From positions 4,464,001 to 4,528,000 of the forward strand of contig NZ_CP134876.1 of assembly GCF_032108445.1 (NCBI RefSeq): a stretch of 64,000 nucleotides of DNA. Direction: 5' to 3'. The notes under the pieces are model-generated. The model was not told the origin of the DNA. It ran no database searches and saw nothing but the letters and a program-made list of their open reading frames with translations. The translations under genes and the position numbers were made by a program. This document shows positions 23,595 through 32,453 of the stretch, one piece after another; positions within the stretch are counted from its first letter, which is position 1, and every line of letters begins with the position of its first letter. This stretch comes from Micromonospora halotolerans (GTDB taxonomy: Bacteria > Actinomycetota > Actinomycetes > Mycobacteriales > Micromonosporaceae).

Positions 23595-23767
23595 GGAAAT
23601 GGCTCCCGTTCGTGGGACGAGGGTGTTCCGGGCGGGCCGCTCGCGCGAATGGGCGACGGTGGCGGCCCAGGGGGTGTCTCAGCGGGTTGCGGGCATGGTG
23701 GGACCTCCCGGGTCCGATGTCTGGTTCGCCGACCGCGGCGGGTGGGATCGGCGGGGAAAGCCGGAGT

Positions 23768-23796
23768 AAGCTATCCGGAGGCAAGGCTCCGGTCAG
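23768..23796 (-). promoter_or_regulatory. Promoter of the DHA2 exporter gene
   Basis: On the minus strand, CTGACC (23796-23791) is followed after 17 bases by TAGCTT (23773-23768). The palindrome CCGGAGGCAAGGCTCCGG (23775-23792) fills the spacer, so a bound repressor would block polymerase. Confidence 0.5.
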
Positions 23797-23840
23797 TTCC
23801 GGAGGGGTGCCTCCACTAACGTAGCGGAGGGGTGCCTCCG
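23775..23840. promoter_or_regulatory. Three palindromic operators for the TetR regulator
   Basis: Three related palindromes are regularly spaced: CCGGAG-N6-CTCCGG (23775-23792), GGAGG-GGTG-CCTCC (23801-23814) and CGGAGG-GGTG-CCTCCG (23825-23840). The last two share a 14-base identical core. Centres are about 24-25 bp apart, so they lie near the same face of the helix. They sit between the divergent TetR and MFS genes and are the obvious binding sites. Confidence 0.7.
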
Positions 23841-23857
23841 TTTGCAAGGGGAGAGGG

Positions 23858-24451
23858 GTGACGCCCGTCATGGCCAGCGCGGACCAGCTGGGCGAGGTCT
23901 TCGCCCGGCGCCCGAAGCGGGCCGATGCCCGGCGCAACTACGAGGCGCTGATCGCCGCCGCCCAGGAGGTGTTCGGCGAGTACGGCGCCGGCGCGTCCCT
24001 GGAGGAGATCGCCCGGCGGGCCGGCGTGGGCATCGGCACGCTCTACCGGAACTTCCCGAAGCGGCGCGACCTGTTCGAGGCGGTCTACGTCGAGGAGGTG
24101 CGCGCGCTCAGCGCCTCCGCCGCCGACCTGGCGGACCGCCCCCCGTGGGAAGCCCTGGTCGCCTGGCTGCACCGGTTCGTCGCCTACGTCGGCACCAAGC
24201 GGGCCCTCGCCGAGGAGCTGGTGCACGACTCCGAGGTGTTCCGCAGCTGCCGCACCGAGATCTACGCCGCCGGCGAGCCGCTGCTGCGCCGCGCCCAGGA
24301 GGCCGGGGTGGCCCGGCCGGACGCCACCTTCGACGACGTGGTGCGGCTGGTCAGCGGCATCATGGCGTACCAGTTCTTCGAGCCGGCCCAGCGCGACCGC
24401 GTGCTGACCATCGCCCTGGACGGCCTGCGCCACCCCGCCACCTCCCGCTGA
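23858..24451 (+). CDS. TetR family transcriptional regulator
   Basis: A 197-residue repressor. The DNA-binding domain is residues ~25-75: RRNYEALIAAAQEVFGEYG, then the HTH EEIARRAGVGIGTLYRNFPKRRDLFEAVY, a near-consensus TetR recognition helix. The remaining 120 residues are helical and hold the ligand/dimer domain; the ligand is unknown. GTG 23858 follows AAGGGGAG by a few bases; ATG 23870 is possible and would shorten the protein by four residues. The divergent exporter and three operators imply that it represses the exporter and probably itself. Confidence 0.92.
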   Translation: MTPVMASADQLGEVFARRPKRADARRNYEALIAAAQEVFGEYGAGASLEEIARRAGVGIGTLYRNFPKRRDLFEAVYVEEVRALSASAADLADRPPWEALVAWLHRFVAYVGTKRALAEELVHDSEVFRSCRTEIYAAGEPLLRRAQEAGVARPDATFDDVVRLVSGIMAYQFFEPAQRDRVLTIALDGLRHPATSR

Positions 24452-24536
24452 GGGTCCAAAAGGGACGGCAGGGGTATCCCCGCGTTGCGCCGGACGTCGA
24501 CAATGGTGCGACACCCGCCGTCACCCGGAGGAGACC

Positions 24537-27209
24537 ATGCGCGAACCGGCGACCCGGTCCCGGCCGGCCCGGGAGAAGCTCCCCGCGGGCGGCCTCGAAC
24601 TGCTCTCCCTGCTGGCGCGACTGCTCCGGCGACCCCGCCGCGGCGACCGCCGGCTGCCCCTGCTTTGGCTGGTCCGCCCGGCGGAGGACGGCGTCGTGGG
24701 CGCCCTGCTGCGCCGCTTCGTCGGCCGGGGTGACCGGCGCCGCGTGCCGCACGCCGTGCTGGACCTGACCGCCCGGCCGGGGCCCGACGACGTCGCGGGA
24801 GTGCTGCGCGAGCTGCACCGGCAGCTCTCCGTGGAGGCGTTCGGTGCGGCCCGGCTGCGGTTCCGGCACTACCCCCTCGCCGACTGGCTGATGCACCAGA
24901 CCCTGGCCGTCGACGTGGACGCCGCGGACGGCGGCCGGGCCGCGCTGGTCCACCGGCTGCGCGACTGGCGGGGCCGGCGGGCCGGCGACGACCCCCAGGT
25001 GGGCGGCGGGTCGGCCGTCGGCACCGCGCTGCAGGTGCTGCTCTGGCTGCTGCGCCGGGCGATGCCGAGCGTGCTCTTCCGGATCGCCGTCTCCGGCCGG
25101 GTGCCGGTGTTCGGGCGGCAGTACCGGTGGTTCATGCGCCAGCAGTACCTCGCGCCCCGGCAGTCCGTGACGTTCCTCGGCTTCGCCGAGCGGCTCACCG
25201 CCGGCTGGCGCGACGGCGAGCACCCGGCGCAGGTGCAGAAGCTGCTGTTGCACGCGTTCCTGGAGGACCTGCGGCAGGCGTACCGGAGGCGGTTCTGGCG
25301 GCCGGGTGACTGGCGGCGCACCGCGTACCCGGTCCTGCTGCTCGACGGGGTGAGCCCGGACAACGTCGGGCACACCCTGGTCCGGCTGCTCGACGAGGTG
25401 CGCAACGAGACCGGCCGCAACGACCCGTTGCTGGTGGTGGCGGTCGCCACCGGGCCGCCCCCGGAGCGGGCCGCCACCCGGCCCGTGGCCCAGGCCGAGG
25501 AGGCGTACGAGGAGTGGGCCGAGGCGCTGCCGGAGATCCGGCGGCTGCGCCGCGCGGGCGCCTGGCTCGTGGTGCTGCGGATCGACGGCGACGACGTCGG
25601 CGCCCCGGTGGGCGTTGCCCCGCCCGGGCTGGTCGCGCCGGAACCGCCCTGGTGGTCGCGGCGGTTCCTGCCGGCCGCGGTGGTCCTCGTGCTGCTGGCC
25701 GGGGTGGCCGTGTGGGCCACCGGGCGGTGGGCACCGGACTGCCGCCCGTGGCCGACCGACCGGGTGAGCGTGCGGCTGGTCGACGGCGAGTGCGTCGGCT
25801 ACAGCGATACCTCCGGCCAGGTCTTCAACAGCGAGCCCGGGCAGGACCGCCTCCGCGCGGTGCAGCGGCGGATCTTCGCACAGAACCGGGCCGCCGAGGA
25901 GGTGTGGCGGCGCAGCGACCACCGCCGGCCCTACCTGACCCTGGTCTACCTGGGCAGCCTCACCGGCAACCGCACCCGCGCCGACGAGGAGTCGTACGTC
26001 TCCGAGCGCGAGGAGCTGGAGGGCATGGCGACCGCCCAGTACGCGCTGCTCAAGGAGTCGGCGGCGGCGGACGACGCGGCGCTGCTGCACATCGTGGTGG
26101 CCAACGCTGGCCGGCAGATGCGGCACGCCGGCGACGCGGTCCGGCTGCTGGAGGGGCTGGCCCGGGACGATCCCACCGTCCTCGGCGTGGTGGGGCTGGT
26201 GGACAGCCGCACCAGCACGGCGTCGGCCCTGCGGGAACTCAACCGGGTCGGCCTGCCGGTGCTCGCCCCCACCCTCTCGGCCGACCGGATGGACGCCAAC
26301 TCGAGCCTCTACCTGGCCATGTCGGCGCCCAACCGGGAGCAGGCCCGGATGATCGAGACGTACGCCCGGCAGGTGCTGCGGGTGGGTGAGGCGCACGTCT
26401 ACTGGACCACCGGCGAGGGCAGCTCGCTGGACCAGGATCTCTACGTGGCCACCCTGGTCGACGGGCTGCGGGAGCGGTTCGGCCCCCGGCTCACCCGGCT
26501 CGACGAGTGGCGCAGCGGGCGGCGGATGACCCAGGAGTGCGGCTACCGCGGGATGCTCTTCTTCGCCGGGCGCTGGTCGGAGTTCGACGGGTTCCTGCGG
26601 GCGCTCAAGGAGTGCGGCGCCGACCCGCCCCGCCACCTGGTCGCCGACGACTCGGTGAACCGCTACATGGCCAACCCGGGGCTGCGGGCGAGCGCCCCGG
26701 GCAACCTGCCGGTCACGTACGTGTCGAAGGCCGCCCTGGCGACCTGCACCGCGCTGCGGGCCGCGCAGGCCCGGCGCGACGACGCCCGGGGCAGCTTCCT
26801 CACCTGGATCGGCGCGGACGACCTGCTCGACCCGCCGCGCTGCCGCGACGGCGCCGACGCGCCCGTCGGCGAGCGGGTCAGCCTCGCCTACGACGCCTCG
26901 ATGATGGTGGTGCGCGCCCTGGAGAGCCTCGCCGCGCGGCTGCGGCACGCCGACACCGGCCGGCGCTGGGACCCCCACGCGGTCAACCCGGTGGGGGTCC
27001 ACGCCGAGGTGCTGCGGCAGAACGCCGCCGGCGGCTACCCGGGGGTGGGCGGCCTGGTCCGGTACGCCCCGGACTCCGGCGAGCCGGTCGCCAAGCGGCT
27101 GGCGCTGCTCACCGTCGCCCGGGTGCCCGACGTGGCCACCCCGCCGGTCGAGGTGTTCGCCTGCGGGGTGGCCGACGGCGGCCCCGACCCGGGCTGCCGC
27201 CCCGGCTGA
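24537..27209 (+). CDS. One-pass receptor-like protein: degenerate NTPase half plus extracellular type 1 periplasmic-binding fold
   Basis: An 890-residue protein with three parts. Residues 1-~375 are cytoplasmic and look like the STAND/NTPase-type module found in actinobacterial membrane proteins. The P-loop position (about 42-61, LLWLVRPAEDGVVGALLRRF) has lost the GK[ST], while a Walker-B-like PVLLLDGV is kept near 264-271. A single transmembrane helix lies at about 376-396 (FLPAAVVLVLLAGVAVWA). Residues ~415-890 resemble the branched-chain amino acid binding-protein fold (type 1 PBP): YLTLVYLGSLTG, VLGVVGLVDSRTSTASALREL and VGLPVLAPTLSADRM. ATG 24537 follows CGGAGGAG. The topology suggests sensing an external ligand and signalling inside without ATP hydrolysis. 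No kinase, cyclase or HTH domain is seen. Confidence 0.75.
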   Translation: MREPATRSRPAREKLPAGGLELLSLLARLLRRPRRGDRRLPLLWLVRPAEDGVVGALLRRFVGRGDRRRVPHAVLDLTARPGPDDVAGVLRELHRQLSVEAFGAARLRFRHYPLADWLMHQTLAVDVDAADGGRAALVHRLRDWRGRRAGDDPQVGGGSAVGTALQVLLWLLRRAMPSVLFRIAVSGRVPVFGRQYRWFMRQQYLAPRQSVTFLGFAERLTAGWRDGEHPAQVQKLLLHAFLEDLRQAYRRRFWRPGDWRRTAYPVLLLDGVSPDNVGHTLVRLLDEVRNETGRNDPLLVVAVATGPPPERAATRPVAQAEEAYEEWAEALPEIRRLRRAGAWLVVLRIDGDDVGAPVGVAPPGLVAPEPPWWSRRFLPAAVVLVLLAGVAVWATGRWAPDCRPWPTDRVSVRLVDGECVGYSDTSGQVFNSEPGQDRLRAVQRRIFAQNRAAEEVWRRSDHRRPYLTLVYLGSLTGNRTRADEESYVSEREELEGMATAQYALLKESAAADDAALLHIVVANAGRQMRHAGDAVRLLEGLARDDPTVLGVVGLVDSRTSTASALRELNRVGLPVLAPTLSADRMDANSSLYLAMSAPNREQARMIETYARQVLRVGEAHVYWTTGEGSSLDQDLYVATLVDGLRERFGPRLTRLDEWRSGRRMTQECGYRGMLFFAGRWSEFDGFLRALKECGADPPRHLVADDSVNRYMANPGLRASAPGNLPVTYVSKAALATCTALRAAQARRDDARGSFLTWIGADDLLDPPRCRDGADAPVGERVSLAYDASMMVVRALESLAARLRHADTGRRWDPHAVNPVGVHAEVLRQNAAGGYPGVGGLVRYAPDSGEPVAKRLALLTVARVPDVATPPVEVFACGVADGGPDPGCRPG

Positions 27210-27213
27210 CGCC

Positions 27214-27251
27214 GCGACGGCCGGCGGCCCCCAGGCGCCGCCGGCCGTCGC
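27214..27251. terminator. Bidirectional terminator
   Basis: GCGACGGCCGGCGGC (27214-27228) pairs perfectly over 15 bp with 27237-27251 around an 8-base loop, between convergent genes. Confidence 0.7.
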
Positions 27252-27258
27252 CGTCGGA

Positions 27259-28680
27259 TCAGGACGCGGCGAGATCCGCGTTGCTCGGCCGGCCCCACGG
27301 GCCGGTGATCGCGAAGACGTAGCCCGGGGACTGGATGTTCGCGAACAGGATCTTCCCGTCCGCGCTGAACGTCGGGCCGGTGAACTCGCTGTCGTTGAGC
27401 TCGTTGCGCGCCAGCGGGTACGCCTTGCCCTGCTCGGTCACCCCGACCAGGTGCGACACGCCCTCGCCGTCCTCGGCCAGGATCACCCCGCCGTACGGGG
27501 AGACGGTGATGTTGTCCGGCCCGTCGAAGTTGCCGTTGTCGGCCTCCGGGTCGGTGTTCACCCCGAAGATGGTCTTCAGCGTCACCGTCTCGGTGCGCGG
27601 GTCGTAGAACCAGACCTGGCCGTCGTGCTCGTTGACGCTGCCGTCGTCGTGCCGGGCGAAGCTGGCCACGAAGTACGCGCCGCCGTCGGCCCACCAGGCG
27701 CCCTCCAGCTTGCGGCTGCGGGTCACCTCGTCGTCGGTGAACTGCTTGCGCACCGAGACCGTCTTGGCGTCCCGGTCCGGCACGTCCACCCACTGCACCT
27801 TGTAGCGGGTGCCCGGCGTGGTGGCCTCCGACAGGTCCGCGACGTGCTGGCCGCCCCGGAAGCAGCTCATCGCCTGGAGGCGGCCGGCGGTGTCCCCGTC
27901 CGGGCGCTGGGCGAGCGCGCGCAGCGCGCCCTTGCCGGCCCGGAAGCCGGCCGGCGGGGTCCAGCGGAAGTAGAGGCCGTTGGGGCCACCCGCGTCCTCG
28001 GTCAGGTAGATGGCGTGGGTGTACGGGTCCACGGCCACGGCCTCGTGCGAGTAGCGGCCGAGGAACTTCAGCGCCACCGGGTTCTGGTTGGCAGCCCGGT
28101 CGTGCGGGTCCACCTCGAACACGTACCCGTGGTCCTTCAGGTACTGCCCGCCGGCCTTCTGCTCGGTCTCCTCGCAGGTCAGCCAGGTGCCCCACGGGGT
28201 GATGCCGCCGGCGCAGTTGTTGTGCGTGCCGGCCACGCTGACGTACTCGCGCAGCCGCCGGCCGCGCCCGTCCACCTCGATGGTGGTGGTGCCGCCACGC
28301 GCGCCCGGGTCGTAGGTCAGCCCGGCCAGCGCCGGCACCGGGAACGGCTCGCCGCCGCCGATCTCGTGGTTGTTCACCAGCACCGACCCGTTGGGGGAGC
28401 GGAAGCAGCCGGTGCCGTCCGCGTCGCTCGGGGTGGCCTGGCCGGACTCCAGCAGGGTCACGCCCGCCTGGGCCACGATGGTGTACGAGAAGCCCGGGGG
28501 CAGGGCCAGCAGGCCGGCCGGGTCCGGCACGAGGTCGCCGTAGCCGACCGCCGGGCGGCACGCGGCCCGGGCCGCCGCCGGACCGGCGATGGCGTCCAGG
28601 CTGCCGGCCACCACGATGCCGAGACCGGCGGCCGCGCCACCGTGCAGCACGGCCCGGCGGGAGATGGGGGAGGAGGTCAC
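27259..28680 (-). CDS. PhoX-like protein (DUF839), Tat-exported
   Basis: A 473-residue exported protein of the PhoX family, whose characterised members are calcium/iron-dependent alkaline phosphatases. The N-terminus has a twin-arginine motif (SRRAVLHGGAA) followed by a hydrophobic stretch and an Ala-rich cleavage region near residue 40. Features expected of PhoX beta-propellers are visible: NNHE near residue 100, TCEET near 168, GRYSHEAVAVDP near 208, and DGPDNITVSPYGGVILAEDGEG near 390-410. GTG 28680 is preceded by AGGAAGG at 6 bases. Many actinobacterial DUF839 proteins have not been tested for phosphatase activity, so the enzyme call is family-based. Confidence 0.85.
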   Translation of the reverse strand: MTSSPISRRAVLHGGAAAGLGIVVAGSLDAIAGPAAARAACRPAVGYGDLVPDPAGLLALPPGFSYTIVAQAGVTLLESGQATPSDADGTGCFRSPNGSVLVNNHEIGGGEPFPVPALAGLTYDPGARGGTTTIEVDGRGRRLREYVSVAGTHNNCAGGITPWGTWLTCEETEQKAGGQYLKDHGYVFEVDPHDRAANQNPVALKFLGRYSHEAVAVDPYTHAIYLTEDAGGPNGLYFRWTPPAGFRAGKGALRALAQRPDGDTAGRLQAMSCFRGGQHVADLSEATTPGTRYKVQWVDVPDRDAKTVSVRKQFTDDEVTRSRKLEGAWWADGGAYFVASFARHDDGSVNEHDGQVWFYDPRTETVTLKTIFGVNTDPEADNGNFDGPDNITVSPYGGVILAEDGEGVSHLVGVTEQGKAYPLARNELNDSEFTGPTFSADGKILFANIQSPGYVFAITGPWGRPSNADLAAS

Positions 28681-28829
28681 GTCGTCGCCTTCCTGTTCAC
28701 AGCGTTGCTTCGGAACAGAGGCAAGTCGGGCCCCGGAAACGGCGTCCGGCGCCGACCGCCACCGGGGGATGAACAGTGGACCAACGTCGGGTGCGCGCCG
28801 CGCACTGTGCCGGGTCGCCGCGCGTCCGT

Positions 28830-28866
28830 TAGGGTTCCCCCGATCGGGTACGGCGGCGTCGGAGGG
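28830..28866 (+). promoter_or_regulatory. Possible -10 and ribosome site of the FtsK-like operon
   Basis: TAGGGT (28830-28835) is a plausible -10, giving a start near 28842 and a ~30-base leader with GGAGGG (28861-28866) 6 bases before GTG 28873. No good -35. Confidence 0.35.
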
Positions 28867-28872
28867 CGGACG

Positions 28873-31389
28873 GTGGGCAGGCTCGCGACGGCGTACCGGC
28901 AGGCGGTCGCCCTGCACCGGCAGGCCCTGCGCCGCTGGGAGACCGCCCGGCGGGCGCTGGCCGCCGCCGGTCCGGCGCCCGTCGGCAGCCCCGAGCTGGT
29001 CGCCCGCCTGGCCCGGCTCGGCGGCGAGCTGGCCGGTCCCGTGCCCGGCACCGCCCGCGCCGCCACCCACCCCGTTCCGGTACGCCTCGGCGAGGCGACC
29101 ACCGTGGACGGCGGCTTCCCCGTGCTGGTGCCGCTGGGCGCCGGCGCCCACCTTGCGATAGACACCGACGCGCGGGACCCCCGGGTGGGCGAGCTGCTGC
29201 GGGCCCTGGTGGTGCGCCTGCTCACCGCCGCGCCGGCCGGCACGGTCCGGGTGGCCGGCATCGACCCGGCCGCGTTCGGCGCGGCGTTCCTGCCGCTGCG
29301 CCCGCTGCTCGACGCCGGCGCGCTGGGCCCGACCGCCACCACCGTCGCGGAGACGACCGCCCTGCTGGACGCGGCGGAACGGCACGCCCGGACCGCCCAG
29401 CGGGCCGCGCCCGAGGACCGGGAGCTGCTGCTGGTCGTCGCCGCGTCCGCCCCGCCGCCGCGCGAGCTGGCCCGGCTCGCCGCGCTCACCCACGCCGGGC
29501 CCGCCGCGGCGGTCTGCGTGCTGCTGGCCGGCCACCCGGCGGCCGGGCCGGCCGAGGCCCCGCCGCTGGGCGCCACCACCCAGCTCCGGCTCAACGAGCG
29601 GTACGCCCTGGTCGGCGACCCGCCCGGCCGGCCGTTCAGCGCCGACGGCAGCGGCCTGGCCGCCCCGGTCCTGCTCGACGGGGACCCGTCCCACGCCACC
29701 GTGACCGCGCTGGCCCGGCGGCTCGCCGAGGCCGTCCGGCGGGCCACCACGGTCAGCTTCGCCGACCTCCTGCCGGAGCGGCGCTGGGCCGAGTCGTCCG
29801 CCACCGGCCTGCGTACCGTGCTCGGCCGCGCCCGGGAACCGGTCACCGTGGCCTTCGACGACGCCACCCCGCACTGGCTGGTCGGCGGGCGCACCGGCGC
29901 CGGCAAGACGGTGTTCCTGCTCGACGTGCTCTACGGGCTGGCCGCCCGCTACTCCCCGGCCGAGCTCCAGCTCTTCCTGCTCGACTTCAAGGAGGGCGTC
30001 AGCTTCACCGAGTTCGTGCCCACCGAGCGGGACCCGTCCTGGCTGCCGCACGCCCGCGCGGTCGGCATCGAGTCCGACCGCGAGTACGGCGTGGCCGTGC
30101 TCCGCGAGCTGCGCGCCGAGCTGACCCGCCGGGCCGACCTGCTCAAGCGGCACGGCGTCACCAAGCTGGCCGACCTGCCGCCGAACGCCCGGCCGCCCCG
30201 GATCGTCACCGTGGTCGACGAGTTCCAGGTCCTGTTCGCCGGCAACGACGCGCTCGCCCGGCAGGCCGTCGACCTCATCGAGGAACTGGCCCGCAAGGGC
30301 CGCTCGTACGGCCTGCACCTGGTGCTGGCCAGCCAGAGCACCACCGGCATCGAGGCGCTCTACGGCCGGGCCGAGGCGATCTTCGGTCAGTTCCCGCTCC
30401 GGGTCGCGCTGCCCGGCGGGGGTGGCGTGCTCGACCCGCTCAACGACGCCGCGAAGGCGCTGACCCTCGGCACGGCCGTGGTCAACACCGCCGGAGGCAC
30501 GGCCGGCGCGGACACCGACGTCCACTTCCCCGACGCGCACGCCGCCGCGGCCGACCTCGCCGCCCTGCGCCACGAGCTGTTCGCGGCCCGGCCGGCCGGC
30601 GCCCGCCCACCCGCCGTCTTCCGCGGGTACGAGACCCCCCGGCTCGCCGACGACCCCACCTGGGCCGGCCTGGCCCCGGGGGCCGACCCGCCGCTCGCCC
30701 TGGTCGGCCGCACCGTCGACGTGGCCGGCAGCACCGCCGCGTTCCGCCTCGACCCGGTGCCCGGCCGGCACCTCGCCGTGGTCGGCACCGCTGCCGCCGG
30801 CGCGGACGTGCTCCGCGCGGCCACGCTCGGCCTGGCCCGGCAGCACGCCCCCGGCACGGCCCGCTTCCTGTTCGTCCCCCTGGCGCCCGGCACCACCGGC
30901 ACGGCCGACGACCTGGCCATGACCCTGGCCGCGGCCGGCCACCCGGTCCGCCGCCTCGACGCGGCGGCGCTGCGCGCCCACCTCGCCGAGCTGGCCGGCC
31001 CGCCCGCCCCGGAGTCGCGCCGGACCTACCTGGTCGTGTTCGGGATGGACGCCGCCGCGGGTGCGCTCGCCGCGGCCGATCCGGAGACGTTCCGCTCCGG
31101 CCACGACGACCTGCGGACGGTGCTGCGCCAGGGCCCCGCGCACGGCGTGCACCTGCTCGGCTGGTGGCGCGGGCTGCGCCGGCTCGTCGAGGACCTCGGC
31201 GGCAGCCAGAACCGCGACGACGTGGCCTGCCTGGTCGCGCTGAACGTGCCCGCCGCCGACCTGGGGCTGCACCTGGGCGTGCACGACCTCACCTACGCCC
31301 CGCGCGACGGCCGGGCCCTGCTGGTCGACCGCCACGAGCACCGCACCGCCCTGGTCGTGCCCTTCGTCGGCGACGGAGACGAGTCGTGA
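28873..31389 (+). CDS. FtsK/SpoIIIE-domain ATPase
   Basis: An 838-residue soluble protein. The N-terminal ~300 residues are Ala-rich and helical with no membrane segment. The FtsK/SpoIIIE motor domain follows: Walker A GGRTGAGKT at 338-346, FLLDFKEGVSF, Walker B IVTVVDEF with D449-E450, and the sensor-like LHLVLASQSTTGIEAL. A second, degenerate P-loop domain lies at about 630-800 (VVGTAAAGAD at 636-645, lacking GK[ST]); tandem domains with a degenerate partner are also seen in EccC-type secretion ATPases. Hexameric pumping of DNA or protein is the family role. The stop overlaps the next gene by GTGA. There is no gamma (KOPS-reading) domain, so chromosome segregation is unlikely. Confidence 0.85.
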   Translation: MGRLATAYRQAVALHRQALRRWETARRALAAAGPAPVGSPELVARLARLGGELAGPVPGTARAATHPVPVRLGEATTVDGGFPVLVPLGAGAHLAIDTDARDPRVGELLRALVVRLLTAAPAGTVRVAGIDPAAFGAAFLPLRPLLDAGALGPTATTVAETTALLDAAERHARTAQRAAPEDRELLLVVAASAPPPRELARLAALTHAGPAAAVCVLLAGHPAAGPAEAPPLGATTQLRLNERYALVGDPPGRPFSADGSGLAAPVLLDGDPSHATVTALARRLAEAVRRATTVSFADLLPERRWAESSATGLRTVLGRAREPVTVAFDDATPHWLVGGRTGAGKTVFLLDVLYGLAARYSPAELQLFLLDFKEGVSFTEFVPTERDPSWLPHARAVGIESDREYGVAVLRELRAELTRRADLLKRHGVTKLADLPPNARPPRIVTVVDEFQVLFAGNDALARQAVDLIEELARKGRSYGLHLVLASQSTTGIEALYGRAEAIFGQFPLRVALPGGGGVLDPLNDAAKALTLGTAVVNTAGGTAGADTDVHFPDAHAAAADLAALRHELFAARPAGARPPAVFRGYETPRLADDPTWAGLAPGADPPLALVGRTVDVAGSTAAFRLDPVPGRHLAVVGTAAAGADVLRAATLGLARQHAPGTARFLFVPLAPGTTGTADDLAMTLAAAGHPVRRLDAAALRAHLAELAGPPAPESRRTYLVVFGMDAAAGALAAADPETFRSGHDDLRTVLRQGPAHGVHLLGWWRGLRRLVEDLGGSQNRDDVACLVALNVPAADLGLHLGVHDLTYAPRDGRALLVDRHEHRTALVVPFVGDGDES

Positions 31390-32300
31390 CCGGGTTCGAC
31401 GAGTACGCGGCCCTGCTCCGCGAACTCTCCACCCGGCAGCGGGGCGGCGAGCGGGCGGTCGCCGCCGAGGCCGAACGCCGGCGCGCCCTGCAGTCCACCG
31501 TCGACCAGCTCGGCCGGCGGCTCGCCGCGCAGGGGCAGCGCCTCGACCAGCTCGGGCAGGCCATCGACCTGCCGATGCGGTCGGTACCCGCCGAGGCCCC
31601 GGACGCGGCGACGGTCCCGGCCGGCGCCCCGTCCACGGCGGCGTCGGCCCAGCCCGCCGCGACACCGGCCGCGGGTGCGGCGGGTTCGGTCTCGCCGGTC
31701 CCGGGTCCGGCCGGGCCCGCGGCGGGACCGGTCGTGCCCGCGGCGGGAACGGCCGCGCCGGTGCCGCCCGGCGCGGAGGCGCCCGGAACCGGGGGCGGGG
31801 TGACCGGCGGCGCAGCCGCCGCGCCGGGGCGGCCGGGGGTCGGGGCGTATCCCGAAGGGACGGTGCCCGGTCCGCGCGCGGGTGACCCGGCGACCGAGCT
31901 GGCCGCGGCCGCGCGGCTGGCCGACGAGGCCGACCGGCACGGGCAGCAGGCCGAGGCCCTGGCGCGGAGGCCCGTGCTGCTGCCCACCTGGTCGGCGCCG
32001 GCCCGGGCGGTCGCCGTGTACGCGGCCTGCGCGCTGGCCGGCTCCCTGCTCATGCTGGTGGCGCTGATCGGCTCGCCGCTGCCGGCCACCGGGCTGGACC
32101 TGGTGGCCGCCGTCTCGTGCGCGGGAGTGCCGCTGCTGTCCTTCCTGGCCGGCCACCTCGTGCTCGGGCGCTGGGGCCGCCCGGTGCTGGGCGGCGACAC
32201 CCCGCCGGGGCGGTACCTGCCGCTGGGCTTCGTGATCTGCGCGCTGGTCGCCCCGTCGCTGTTCTGCCTCTACCTGGTGGTGTTCCGGCTGCTCAGCTGA
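31386..32300 (+). CDS. Coiled-coil membrane protein of the FtsK-like cluster
   Basis: A 304-residue protein. Residues ~5-60 form a charged helix likely to be a coiled coil (ELSTRQRGGERAVAAEAERR onward); ~65-165 is a Pro/Ala/Gly-rich disordered linker with PAGPAAGP-type repeats; ~170-195 is a second charged helix; then three hydrophobic segments at about 205-226, 235-258 and 280-302. No known domain is recognised. GTG 31386 overlaps the ATPase stop by four bases, implying equimolar, coupled translation. It would serve as a membrane anchor for the soluble ATPase if the two form a complex. Confidence 0.8.
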   Translation: MTGFDEYAALLRELSTRQRGGERAVAAEAERRRALQSTVDQLGRRLAAQGQRLDQLGQAIDLPMRSVPAEAPDAATVPAGAPSTAASAQPAATPAAGAAGSVSPVPGPAGPAAGPVVPAAGTAAPVPPGAEAPGTGGGVTGGAAAAPGRPGVGAYPEGTVPGPRAGDPATELAAAARLADEADRHGQQAEALARRPVLLPTWSAPARAVAVYAACALAGSLLMLVALIGSPLPATGLDLVAAVSCAGVPLLSFLAGHLVLGRWGRPVLGGDTPPGRYLPLGFVICALVAPSLFCLYLVVFRLLS

Positions 32301-32416
32301 TCAGGAGGTGGGCCGGACGGGATCACGCCGCGACACGAGGCTCTGCCGGCCGTCGCGCCCCGCCCGGCCGGTGGGTGCCGCAGCGTGCGGTGGTCGCGGG
32401 GCACGCCGTCGTCTCG

Positions 32417-32449
32417 TAGGCTGCGGTCGACCCGGGCGACGTGGGGAGG
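32417..32449 (+). promoter_or_regulatory. -10 element and ribosome site for the small helical gene
   Basis: TAGGCT (32417-32422) would start transcription near 32429, and GGGGAGGG (32442-32449) lies 4 bases before GTG 32454. The small gene may therefore have its own promoter in the 153-base gap. Confidence 0.4.
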
Positions 32450-32453
32450 GCGC

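Noticed and set aside
28681..28740. PHO-box-like TTCAC elements upstream of the PhoX-like gene
   Set aside because: Only one unit (GTTCACAGCG) is recognisable; a PHO box needs direct repeats of about 11 bases, and the second position does not match.
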